Shown piece after piece: positions 54,265 through 64,000 of a stretch of 64,000 bases of DNA. This DNA is from Thalassia testudinum. Its lineage: Eukaryota > Streptophyta > Magnoliopsida > Alismatales > Hydrocharitaceae. Made by a program: the position numbers and the translations under genes. The notes beneath the pieces are model-generated. The model was not told where the DNA came from. It ran no database searches and saw only the letters and a program-made list of their open reading frames with translations. Position 1 is the stretch's first letter, and the number at the start of each line of letters is the position of its first letter. The DNA is taken from contig JAZHRO010000003.1 of NCBI GenBank assembly GCA_037157565.1, positions 39,879,001 to 39,943,000 of the forward strand, written 5' to 3'.

Positions 54265-56044
54265 TTAGCAAATGCAAGAACAGAAATGAATGCTAAATGT
54301 ATGATCCATGCTAATTACAACTCAACCCCTAGAGGATTGCTTATCCATTTTTTTCTTATCAAGGGTTTAATAAAAGATTTTTTCTATCTTCTTCCAAAAA
54401 TTTAGAAATCCATACAATTGTGAAAATGATGTGATAGTACCCAAAGCAATGGATCCAAGTGAAAAGCCAACACACACTTAAAGTTCATACTTGACCCTCG
54501 GTAAAAATTCTATCAGGATAGGTAAACTTCTTCCCTCGGGGATACAAATAATCTGAAATTTTTACCCTAGCTTTCTGGCTTTGGTAGAAGATATGTCTAA
54601 GTCTAATAGTTTTATATTTGGTGGCTCACAATCATCGTGTGCTACATGTAGGCTAGTATTATAGACTCTAAATCTCTAGACTATCAAATAAATCAACCCA
54701 GAGAGAGTTTCTAAACTGTACTCTCTTTTAGTCCTTTGCACCCACTCTCTTTCTTTTCTTCTTTTTTTTCTCTTTTTTTCTTTCTTGAGCTCACAATCTC
54801 ACCAAATTATGTAAATGCACTCAATATTTGGTGGCCTCACATGGCATTAACACTTCAATTAAAGTTCTGATAACCCTATAACTGAGTCAGAATTCAACAA
54901 CTAGTATGCAGCCAGTCAGAAATACAGAAAAAGTAGGACAGGGCCATATTTGGTGGATCACAAGAGAGTAGGTGTTGTTGCCTCAATGTAATAAAATATA
55001 CACAACTATGAACTCAACACTCTTTTTTTTTTCAGACATTTTCTCTTTTCCCCCTTTTGTTCTCTTTTCTTTTTTCATTTTTTTTTCATATGTATACATA
55101 TTTTTTTCTCTCTATTATATATATATCAATACAACACAACACACGTAAATTTTTATTGATGAGGCATTATTGGGGATTAGTGATGTTCAAGATGATATCA
55201 GGTGGCTTATATGGTGGAAGTGCCTACTCTCGACACCAGGAAAGGAATGGATAAGATGACAAATTTTCTAACCTTGACATTAATACCTTCTTTTGATTGA
55301 GGATTCCGTAAAGGATAGTCGTAACCATCTTCCTTTGTCCTAGTTTTATTAGAACACGATCTTTGCGTATTTGCCTTATTTGGTGGCTCTTAAGAATTCT
55401 CACAAAAAATTTGCACACAGGAACCGAGAGTGAAACACTATACCAAACTCTGAATATCATTATCGAATTTGCTAGAAACTAAGAGTCCTTGCACTAGACT
55501 TAGAGCGCCTGTAGGCACTCTACTCTTACCTCAAAATTGTTTGGTGGATCTACTGAAAGATAGCTTACCCAACTCCCTAACCACTATCCAATGGTTTAGG
55601 AAAAGAAGCAATGCTTTTCCTTGACAAACTAAAAATGTCTATTGATTTTCATAAAGGGTCCATTACAAAGCTACATGTAAGTGAAAGAATTGAACTGGAT
55701 TCTAAACTAGGAAACAATTCCTAAAGAAAATCCTCAATAAAACCTTCTTGATAAAAATACTTTATCCATGAATGCAATATGTATAAATGGTTTTTTTCTC
55801 TTTTAAATGCTATTTATAAGTTCTAACATAAAATTATGACATGCAATGTCCACCCCCCCAAGCTTATTCATTACAACGTCCTCATTGAAATATATGTAGG
55901 AAAATCAAAATGTAATAGGAAAGAGGAGGGGATATCACCTGAGTAGCTTGTTAATCTAGGTTAGCTTGGACTGACAAAAATGAAAATTACCTGCATAGAA
56001 TACTGGGTTGCTTCCCAGCTAGTGCTAAGTTTAACATCATTTGC
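54265..56044 (-). other. E6 3' non-coding region, TTTGGTGG motifs and G-rich box
   Basis: No gene supported. TTTGGTGG (plus strand) recurs at about 54618, 54823, 54948, 55377 and 55538, the mirror of the CCACCAAA series in E1. The box TGAGGACGTTG ... CTTGGGGGGGTGG is on the minus strand at 55889-55850. 'gcactagctgggaagcaaccc' (minus) near 56030-56005 is the post-integrase landmark shared with E4 and E7. Confidence 0.6.
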
Positions 56045-57248
56045 CAAACTTACTTTAGCTCTAAGATAATCCCAAGAGGTTAATGTGATTACAAGATACC
56101 GAGTAATATAAGTCTTCAACCTCTGACCATTGACCATAGTTGCCTGGCCATTCTTGAGATCCAGAATTAGAACTCCATGAGGGAAAACTTTTCTTACAAT
56201 AAAAGGACCTATCCATTTTGATCTTAATTTTCCCAGAAAGAGCTTATCATGTAAAGCTTTTTGATTAGGGGCAAAGCTTTTTCAAGAAATATACTTTTCA
56301 TGGAAAGCTTTTGTACTATTCTTACAAATTCTCACAGTATCATAAGCATCATTTCGAATTTCCCCCAATTCAATCAATTGGAGTTTCCTTTGTTGACCCA
56401 ATTGATCAAGATTCATATTAAAAGTCTTGATTGCCCAATACGCTTTATGTTCAAGTTCAATTGGAAAATGACAAGATTTTCTATAGAACAAACGAAATGG
56501 AGACTTTCCAATCGAGGCCTTATACACAATCTGATAGGCATAGAGAGCATCATCAAATTTTGTAGACCAATCCTTCTGATCCAGGTGGATCGTCTTTTGA
56601 AGGATTTTCTTAATTTCTCGATTAGAAGTTTTAGCTTGTCTGTTGGTCTACGGATGGCATGGAGTAGAGATTTTGTGGGTGACTCCATACCTAGTCAGTA
56701 AGGTACTAAATTGATTGTGAGTGAAATGGGACCTACCATCACTAATCAGAGTCTTTGGTATGTCGAACCTACTAATGATGTTTTTCTTTACGAAGTCCAT
56801 GACCACCTTATGGTCATTGGCTCTAGTCTAGATGGCCTCAATCCATTTGGATACGTAGTCAATTGCAACTAGTATATACAGGTATCCAAAGGAATGGGTA
56901 AAAGGTCACATAAAATCATTGCCCAAAACATCAAAGGTGTTGACTTTCTAGGATTGGATTTAGGGTCATCATATCCTTTCTACTCATGTTTCCTAAGGTT
57001 TGGCAATTAATACATGACCTACAGAAATTGTAAAAATCACAGAATAAAGACGACCAAAATAATCCACTTTGCAATAACTTAGCTATCGTCTCTTTCGTAG
57101 AGAAGTGACCTCCACAACCAGTAGCATGAAAAAATTCAAGTATGCTTGCGAACACATTGTTCGAAACACGATAGATAGCCTGATCTGCACAAACTCTGAA
57201 AAGTTCTTGGTCCTCCCAAAAGTAGTAATTAGCATCAGAAATCAGCAT
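56045..57248 (-). pseudogene. IN: E6 integrase, broken
   Basis: From 57248 downward: the zinc-binding N-terminus ILEFFHATGCGGHFSTKETI with His-His and CRSCINCQTLG with the cysteines. The catalytic core lies between 56930 and 56560 with several stops and shifts (ISDGG-like text near 56740 and the '[12 protein letters not shown]' equivalent near 56620). The C-terminal part at 56527-56282 reads ASIGKSPFRLFYRKSCHFP, ELEHKAYWAIKTFNMNL and IELGEIRNDAYD, matching E1 closely, and degenerate text continues to about 56050. It would insert cDNA into chromosomes but is not functional here. Confidence 0.78.
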
Positions 57249-57853
57249 ATCTTACCTTTGCTTAAGCCAATGCAAAGGTATTTTTCCAATCGCCAAATAG
57301 TTGACAATAGCTACAAACCAAAGTAGCTTACAGATGGTCAAAATAGTCTCACCATGGAAGTAATCAGTAAATTCTGTTGTAGGGTTTCTACAAGGATTCG
57401 AGAGAGATGATCTGCTACCATATTTTAGGAACTTGATTTGTCTCAAATCTTGAGATCAAATTCCTGAAGTAGGAGGATGCATCTAATTAAATGGGGCATT
57501 GCATCATTCTTAGCCAAGAGGTGCCTTAATGTAGCATGGCCTGTGAAGATAATCAAATGTGATCGAAGTAGATAAGATCTAAACTTCTCTAAGGAAAAAA
57601 CTACTCTTAGCAACTCTTTTTCTATAATGGTATAATTCTTTCGAGCCTCATCAAGAGTTTTATTGGCGTAGTAAATCATAGAGGGTTTCTTATCAATCTT
57701 TTATCCCAAGACCAGGCCAATAGAAAAATTAGAAGCGTCCGTCATGATTTCGAATGGGTGATCCCAATTAAGTGGTTGTAGGATAAGTGATTGCATAATG
57801 GCCTCCTTCAATAGATTAAAAGCCCTTAAGCAACTTGAATCAAAATCAAAGGT
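57249..57853 (-). pseudogene. RNaseH: E6 RNase H, broken
   Basis: The frame 57679-57443 gives MIYYANKTLDEARKNY, IEKELLRVVFSLEKF with the Glu, and IIFTGHATLRHLLAKND, where the catalytic Asp of the FTDH motif has become Gly. KIWD-like linker text and 'HLSRI' equivalents follow to about 57250. The first RNase H Asp region (ASNFSIGLVLG-type) is readable near 57750-57700 but out of frame. Confidence 0.72.
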
Positions 57854-58633
57854 TTAATCAGTCACCAGTAGATTACTTAAGGGCCACGCCACCTTAAAAA
57901 AATTCTTAATGAATCGATAGTAAAATCCCACATGTCCAAGAAATGATCTCACTTGTTTAACTATCGAAGGTGGCGAGAGTTTTATGATAGTGTCCATCTT
58001 GGCTTTATCCACTTCAATTCCTCTTTCATACATGACATGGCCAAGGACAATGCCTTCCATAACCATGAAGTGCCTCTTTTCCCAAGATAGGACAAGATTT
58101 ACCTCTAGGCACTTTTGTAAAGTTTTCTCCAGATTGGTCAGACAAGATTGAAAGGAGTCCCCAAACAAAAAATATCATCCATAAAGATTTCCATAAAATC
58201 ACCCACCATGTCTGAGCAGATTGCAAGCATGCACCATTGAAAATTCATTGGTACATTGTATATATAATCCAAAAGGCATCCTACAGAATGCAAAGGTTCC
58301 ATAGGGACATGTGATGGTGGTTTTCTCTTGATCATCGGGCTGGATAGCTAGTTGACTGTAGCCAGAGTAGCCATTCAAGAAATAAAAAAACTTTTTTCCA
58401 GCTAGTCTTTCAAGAATCTGATCAATGAAGGGAAGTCGAAAGTGGTCTTTCTTAGTTGCATTGTTCAACTTTGTGTAATCGATACAAACTCTCCAAGAGG
58501 AAGCTGTGAGAGTTGGAATCAATTCTCCTTTATCATTAGTAATCATAGTCAACCTATCTTTCTTAGGAACCACTTGTACAAGACTGATCCACAGGTTGTC
58601 AAAGGTTGGGTAGATTATTCCTGCATATAACCA
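57854..58633 (-). pseudogene. RT: E6 reverse transcriptase, broken
   Basis: From 58573: MVPKKDRLTMI, SSWRVCIDYTKLN, KDHFRLPFIDQILERLAGKKF and FYFLNGYSGYSQLAIQPDD, in which the motif A Asp is replaced by Asn. FAFCRMPFGL follows, then in another frame FQWCMLAICSDMVGDFMEIFMDDI with the intact FMDD box (about 58180), and LVLSWEKRHFMVMEGIVLGHV leading to RNase H. Two frameshifts separate these parts. The enzyme would be inactive from the Asp loss alone. Confidence 0.8.
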
Positions 58634-59640
58634 CTAAATTATCTCTTTTATCACAACCTCCCACATATTAGGATTCGATTGTCTCTGCATTTCTTGGGAG
58701 GGTTTAGATTTGTCCCCAACATATATTCTATGGGCATAGAAAGTAGGACTGATTCCCTTCAGATCATCCAATGCCCAATTAATTGCCCTACTGTTTCTTC
58801 CCAAAACTTGAATTAATTGATTTAGCTGTGTTTTGGTTAGATAAGAGCTGATGGCCATTGGATAAGTTTGATCGAATCTCAAGAAAACATACTCTAGATA
58901 ATCAGGAAGAGATTTTAGTTCAAGTTTAGTTCCTTGGGATCGAGGGTCCAAAGGCAGATCATAGTTATCCTTAAGAGGTCTTGGAATCAAGTCAGTGATT
59001 AGGCGACTGACCTCTTGATTGGCTTGGGGATCAAGGCTTGTAGGGTCAAATTGGAAAACTCCTAAGCTCATATAGTATTCAACATTACGGTCCACATCCT
59101 CAGAATCTTTTATCATTCCCCAATCCTCAAATTGTTTGATGGCCATAAAAATATTAAGCCTTGTCTTCTTGTCCCCAAATTTAATTTCCATACTGCCAGG
59201 TTCACAATCAATATTAGCCTCAACAGTAGCTAGGAATGGTCTTCTTTAAATTATTGGAGTGTTCTTCAAATTTTCTGGCACCTCCATGTCAAGGACTAAG
59301 AAATCCATTGGAAAATAAAAATCATGAACCTTTACAATTATATCCTTAATAATTCCCCATGTGTGGTCATAGATTGATCAGCCAGGTGTAGTATGACCTT
59401 AGTAAGTTTTAACTCTCCAAACTAAAATTTTTCATATAACATCATGGGGAACAAATTTATGGAGGCACCTAAGCCCTATCAAAGATAGTATCTCCAATAA
59501 CATAAGAAATTAGAGGGGCTCCAGAATCATTTTCTTTTTAGGGTAGGTTTTTAAAAATAACCCCACTAGCTTGTTTAGGTAACACTACCCATTTAGAAGA
59601 TTTGGCCTGGTTTTTCGGTGTGTACATTTCCTTCAAAAAT
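58634..59640 (-). pseudogene. pro: E6 protease and protease-RT linker, broken
   Basis: The open piece 59191-58634 begins MEIKFGDKKTRLNIFMAIKQFEDW, the exit of the protease domain as in E1, and continues through a linker with LDPQANQEVSRLI and the pre-RT block KPSQEMQRQSNPNMWEVV. Upstream (59200-59640) only fragments of protease are left: a GASINLFPMM-like sequence near 59470-59445 and text equal to the flap and second core motif, with stops between. The catalytic Asp region is disrupted by missing bases near 59480. Confidence 0.65.
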
Positions 59641-61632
59641 TTCACACAGGCTAGGATATTCTCAATTGCTTTTAGGAGTCATATATTCACCTGGACTTGT
59701 TTAAAAATATCAAGTCACTTCTCAGATGGATAGGTTTCCTTTTTCTTAACTTTGTTCAAGGCTTCAAGAAAGGGTGCTTAAGAGAAATCATGAGTGTTTG
59801 GGTCCTAATTCTTGTCTTCTAGATTAGCTTGGTCTCCCAGGTCAGATTCAGTCTCCTCAAGATCTTGATTAGATTTAGATTTGGAGTAATGATCTTGCGT
59901 TTGTTTCCTACTTCTCAAAGTTGCAGCACCAGCAAAGGCATTATAGTTAGAAGGTTGAGGTGGGTTTTGCTTGATAGGTTGAGCCTAATTAGGATTAGGG
60001 TTATCAAAGCCAAGTGGGTGTTGGGGAGTAAGTTGAACTATATGTACCTATTGTCCTATGTGTTGTTTTTGTTATATTAAAGTTTCTAGGGTTTGGGACA
60101 GGTTGGGATGGCAACATCCCATGTTGTCAAGTATCAACTAATTGGTCTAATCGTCCTGTCAATTTGTCCTCAATTGATTCATTTCTTCTTTTTGCCTCAA
60201 ATTCATTTCCCGCATTTCCTTGAGGGCTAAACATAGATCAGATGGGTGGGCTGCCTAGGTAGGCTAAGGATTGTAAGTTCATGGTTGTGTGTACCTACTA
60301 AGTTGCCCACAATTATTCTACTTAGGCAAGTTTGGACCCTGGGTAGGATTCTGAGTTGACTAGGCAAAATTAGGATGGTTAGGCCATCTAGGGTTGTAAA
60401 TGTTTGAATACAGATTGTTTCTAGTGTATCCCAAGAGTGCATTAACATCCTTAAGAAAATTAGGCATTGGGATGCCTAGTTCAGAATTTGAGGGCATCAA
60501 GGTCCCTCCTTGGTACCCAGAAAGAGAGGGGTCCAAGTACAGCTGGCTCATAGGTGGAGCCATTGGTAGGTTGTTTATGTGTGCACTAATTCTTGACATA
60601 GGGTGGTGGGGATTTGGGTGTGGGTTAAAACTTCTTTCCTTGGGTAAGCATCTGATTAACATTAAATTGTGTACCTAAGGAATTCTCACTCTTTAGAATA
60701 TGATCCAATTTCTATTCAAGATTATCTACATTTTTTCCAATAAGTTCCACATTATCTTATCGTTATGCAATCAGTTCTAAATCAAACTCTAATTATCCTT
60801 AATTTCATGAACTCTGCTCCTTGGTTGATTTGATCTGTTGAAGCCAGATGTTAAGGCATTATTAAGGGAATTTTCACTCATATTCTCAAATAATTCAAAG
60901 GCTCCCTCAGCATCTTTATTTAGGAAATTTCCCCCACAAGCCTCATCATCAAAATTCTTTAGGTTGTCAGTTAACCCCTACTAAAAAATATGAGTCAAGT
61001 GCCAATTGGGAATCCCATGATGAGGTCATTTCCTAGTTAAGTCATTAAATCTCTCCCAAGACTCTTGTAATTATTGCTGTAGGTTAAGCTTAAAGGTTGT
61101 AATGGCACATCTAAGGGCATTTGTTTTCTCTATGAGAAAGAATTTCTTCAGAAAAGTGCTTCTCAAATCTTTCCAAGTTAGGATTGGTCTACCAACAGTC
61201 CTCAACCGTTAAGCAGCTTTATTTTTTAAGAAAAATGGGTACATTTTCATCATCAAGGTATCTTCATTCATGTTCCTAGGGTGAAAGGTCCTTCCTCTGT
61301 GTAGAAGTTCTTTAAGGTGGTGGAAAGGGTCATCAGAATTGTGGCCATGCAAGTGGGGAATTAGATTGATGGTTTGTGGTCTAAGCTCAAAATCATCCCC
61401 ATTCTAAGGTACCCTTACAAAAGGTTCAAGTTTGGCATTAGTAGGATTGTAGAAATCACTAAGAGAGAAGTCTGCCCTCCCATTTTGTAGTTGGGTAATG
61501 GCTTGTACTATAGTTTGTATCTATCTGTCATGATGCTGGCTTTGCTTACCAATATGCCCTCTATAAAGGAGTTATTAGATCTAGATTTTTTTCTTCCCCT
61601 TCAACATCATCTCCCACATGGTGACTAGCCAT
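59641..61632 (-). pseudogene. gag: E6 gag, heavily decayed
   Basis: An ATG at 61632 starts MASHHVGDDVEGEEKNLD; stops soon follow. Further on the capsid-type region can be followed in pieces (61330-60840) by similarity to E3 gag, ending with text equal to ENSLNNALTSGF. The C-terminal half contains MLIRCLPKERSFNPHPNPHHP (60662 downward) and ARWPNHPNFA (compare GWRNHPNF in E3). The gag/protease junction motif ATLRSRK lies at 59932-59908. At least ten stops or shifts. Confidence 0.6.
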
Positions 61633-63220
61633 TGAAGATTATTCAGATTCAGATTTTGGAAAATCAGGACTTCTCCTAGGCTTTCTCACTAAAGGTTGTA
61701 GCAAATCTAGTTTTAAAGATCGTCTCGCTTACAAAAACCAGAAGAAAGCCTATAAATGAGAGAGAGAAGACAGATGAGAGAATCCCCAAACAAGCAAACA
61801 AACTAAGCCGTAAAGTGTAAACACTACTTAGACATAATCCTGACTCCCCAAAATACGACTTGGTTAGAACAACCCATGAATTACTTGGCTAGCCAAAAAG
61901 GTGAGACCTTTTAGGATACCTTGCATGGTGGGACACCACTAAGGGTTAATGCACAACATTTCTTATCACCAGTTGGCCCAAGTAGATAAGGCCTTGATCT
62001 TAGCCTAATCTAACTTCAAGTTACCAAGAAAATTGGTCCTACCTAAGGCACATCTACTAAATTTTAGACTTAGGCTTGAAGTGATTTTGGAATATTATCG
62101 TTGTTAGGGGAGGTGTTGCCCTTAAACTTGATTTCACAAGTGTGAAGTGCACAGGTAAAGGGTTCACAAGTAATTTTTATGATGAAGTTAATTTTACAAT
62201 TCAATTGCTTGTGTAATTGTGTTTTAAGGTTTCACAGTTAGATAAATTCAAGCAATGTTTTGATGAGCACACAAGAGTTTCTTTACAAGTCCCAATCTAT
62301 GAGATAGATTTCCTTTAGAAGTATTACCTTAAGGTTTGAATCCCTGGAAACAAGTAGCAGCGAAGACGATTCTTTTGAGTCCAAAATCAGAAATGTGGTG
62401 CGACCCAAACAATGCAATCAATTGGTCTTGTTGCACCACAAAGCAGGCATGGGAATAATATTTTCTCAGAAGTTTAATGCATGGTTTTCAAAATTTTCAA
62501 GATTTAAAGTAAACTGAGGGTCCTGTAGTCAATTTTGACCCCTAGTTAGTGATTAGATATTCTGTGTAATCACATTTGCAGAAAATATTTCTTTCAAATT
62601 TTTCAAAAATGCAATATTATCACATGAATCTAAGGCAAAATATTTCAAATATACTGGACTTACAAAAAAGTTCTAATGATTTTTTAAATTCTTAAATATC
62701 AGGAACAATAATAGATCAGATAACAGATTAGCTCGTGAATTTTTAAAAATTTTGTAAACAATAGAATTGTGTGAAATTTGGAAATGTTGTTACTGACAAT
62801 AGTGCCCACGTCCAAAAGAAATTTCAGAATTTTTGGACGTGCAACTTTTCGAGAATTCAATTTTTAATATCAGAGTTTATTGCTGTTTGAAAATTTTAAG
62901 AGGTGATTTTATTGATTCCAATGGGTAATGTCCACCAAGAAGACTTTTTTTCTTTTCTTTTTTTATTTTAAACAACTCAAAAAAATGATAATCCTAGGAA
63001 TCAAGCAAAGCACCTAATTTTTTTTTATTTTCTTTTTCTAAAAGGAAATCTAACCTATTCTAAGATACATGTACTTACCTGAGATTCAAACCCTTTTTTT
63101 CATTGTTACATGTTTCTTCTCGTAATTCCACGATTCCTGCGCACACGCAATCAAAGAGAATAGCAAGTTATAATCTTAAATATGCACTTTATAAGAAAAG
63201 TTTTTAAAAATGTTTGTTGC
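61633..63220 (-). other. E6 untranslated leader
   Basis: About 1.6 kb, AT-rich, no supported gene and no repeat of note apart from short A/T runs. Confidence 0.55.
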
Positions 63221-63240
63221 CTTTCCAACAATGGTGACAA
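63221..63240 (-). promoter_or_regulatory. E6 primer binding site, decayed
   Basis: Minus strand TGTCACCATTGTTGGAAAGG can be aligned to TGGCGCCGTTGCCGGGGA with most differences being G-to-A or C-to-T. Confidence 0.45.
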
Positions 63241-63257
63241 TTTGTTCATCGCTTTTC

Positions 63258-64000
63258 ACAAAAAAAGATTTTTATATCATTGTAGTTGTGAATCATGCCA
63301 AAACAAATACCATTTATAAATTTTTCGGTAAGTACTGAGTCATTTGCAGGGAGGCAAAATGTGATTTTTGTGTGGAAGCTTTTCATAAAGATGTTCTAAT
63401 AAAATATTTATATATGTATAAATGTATATATAGATAAGCATTCAAGAGATCGAATAAATATTTTATTGATAAAGAGAATGTCTCACAAATCTACTGTAAT
63501 TGAATGCTTGAAATAACATGGAACAGAAGAATAAACTATGGAGGAGCAAAAGAAGAAGTGAATGTGGTGGAGATGATGGAGCCACTTATGGGATGCTTGT
63601 ACGAAGTGCGGTAGAACTTCTGATCCAGGGCACCAGGAAGAAGATCGGAGAAAGCGGCTGTAAAGAGAGAGGGGGCGTGCACTATGGTGTTCTAAACTAA
63701 ACTAATACTAATTCATTCTCTAAGTGGTAGAGGCTAGGTCTTTTTATAGGAATTTAGGTGGTTCCTATTGGTCAATATAGGTTGCCTTGGATCACTAAGT
63801 TGGATGGCTTAAATTTAATCAAGAGTGATGCGTAGGATTGGTTAAATAAGGACCTTAGGATCTAGGCTGTAAGCCTAGGATAGGTTGGTGGTTTTCTAAA
63901 AATAGGCAACCCTAATTAGGTGAATGGATAGAATACTAATTAGGGCTTGAGGAAGATGTTCGGGTGGTTTTTGGGTTGTTACAAGGGGATAAGGCCATGT
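63258..64000 (-). repeat. E6 5' LTR, partial
   Basis: Pairs with the inner half of the 3' LTR (52828 onward). A minus-strand TATA box CCTATAAAAAG is at 63750-63740. The window ends within the LTR. The 60-codon frame 63518-63700 is not conserved in the 3' LTR. Confidence 0.75.

Larger units (their letters stand above)
52828..64000 (-). mobile_element. E6: Athila-type element with all pol domains, 5' LTR cut by window end
   Basis: Minus-strand order: 5' LTR (from the window end to about 63258), decayed primer site (63240-63221), leader, gag (from ATG 61632), protease, RT, RNase H, integrase, post-coding box (55889-55850), non-coding region, polypurine tract (54264-54236) and 3' LTR (54235-52828). 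It is the only element besides E1 with recognisable RT and integrase. Its LTR start (TGATAGCAGC) differs from E1-E5. All domains are broken, and several catalytic residues are lost. Confidence 0.85.

Overview
This is a stretch of repeat-packed nuclear DNA from a plant, probably an angiosperm with a large genome. I found no host gene, rRNA gene, complete tRNA gene or organellar insert. All recognisable coding sequence comes from Ty3/Gypsy LTR retrotransposons of the Athila/Tat type (protease with DLG in place of DTG/DSG, LRSGK-like gag/protease junction, GIDFMGPFP integrase, primer site close to TGGCGCCGTTGCCGGGG) and from one non-LTR (LINE) element. Every coding region carries stops or frameshifts, often Gln or Trp codons turned into stops, as expected of old methylated repeats. 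The species cannot be named from this.

Layout, with working names E1-E8. 1-280: end of a minus-strand LTR of the E4 family lying in E1 gag. 281-16740: E1 (+), gag end, protease, RT, RNase H, integrase and 3' LTR; that LTR is split by E2 (+, 6806-16147), a gag-protease element with no RT or integrase. 16783-19766: E7, a reduced element seen as two diverged repeats around a short internal piece. 20775-about 23000: polypurine tract and 3' LTR of E8. 23430-24414 and 24420-25977: leader, primer site and part of the 5' LTR of E5 (-); the rest of that LTR is at 52093-52544. Between them lies E4 (-, 25978-52092), with both LTRs and a reduced gag-protease region. Within E4 gag sits a LINE (-, 31442-47903), and within the LINE sits E3 (+, 32269-43711), a relative of E2 with both LTRs. 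52828-64000: E6 (-), with 3' LTR, integrase, RNase H, RT, protease, gag, leader and the start of its 5' LTR, which runs off the window.

The window therefore holds a four-level nest, E5 > E4 > LINE > E3, read from boundaries, near-identical target-site duplications and reading frames that continue across the inserts. E2 and E3 share one organisation: gag, protease and a shared roughly 230-residue proline/serine/threonine-rich tail where RT-RNase H-integrase should be. E3 has both LTRs and a target-site duplication, so the family seems to have moved in this pol-less form, using enzymes from another element. Its LTRs carry a TATA box, a set of conserved inverted repeats in the presumed leader RNA and a long TA-rich microsatellite. 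A 29-base polypurine-tract block and a G-rich box downstream of the coding region are shared by elements whose LTRs otherwise look unrelated.
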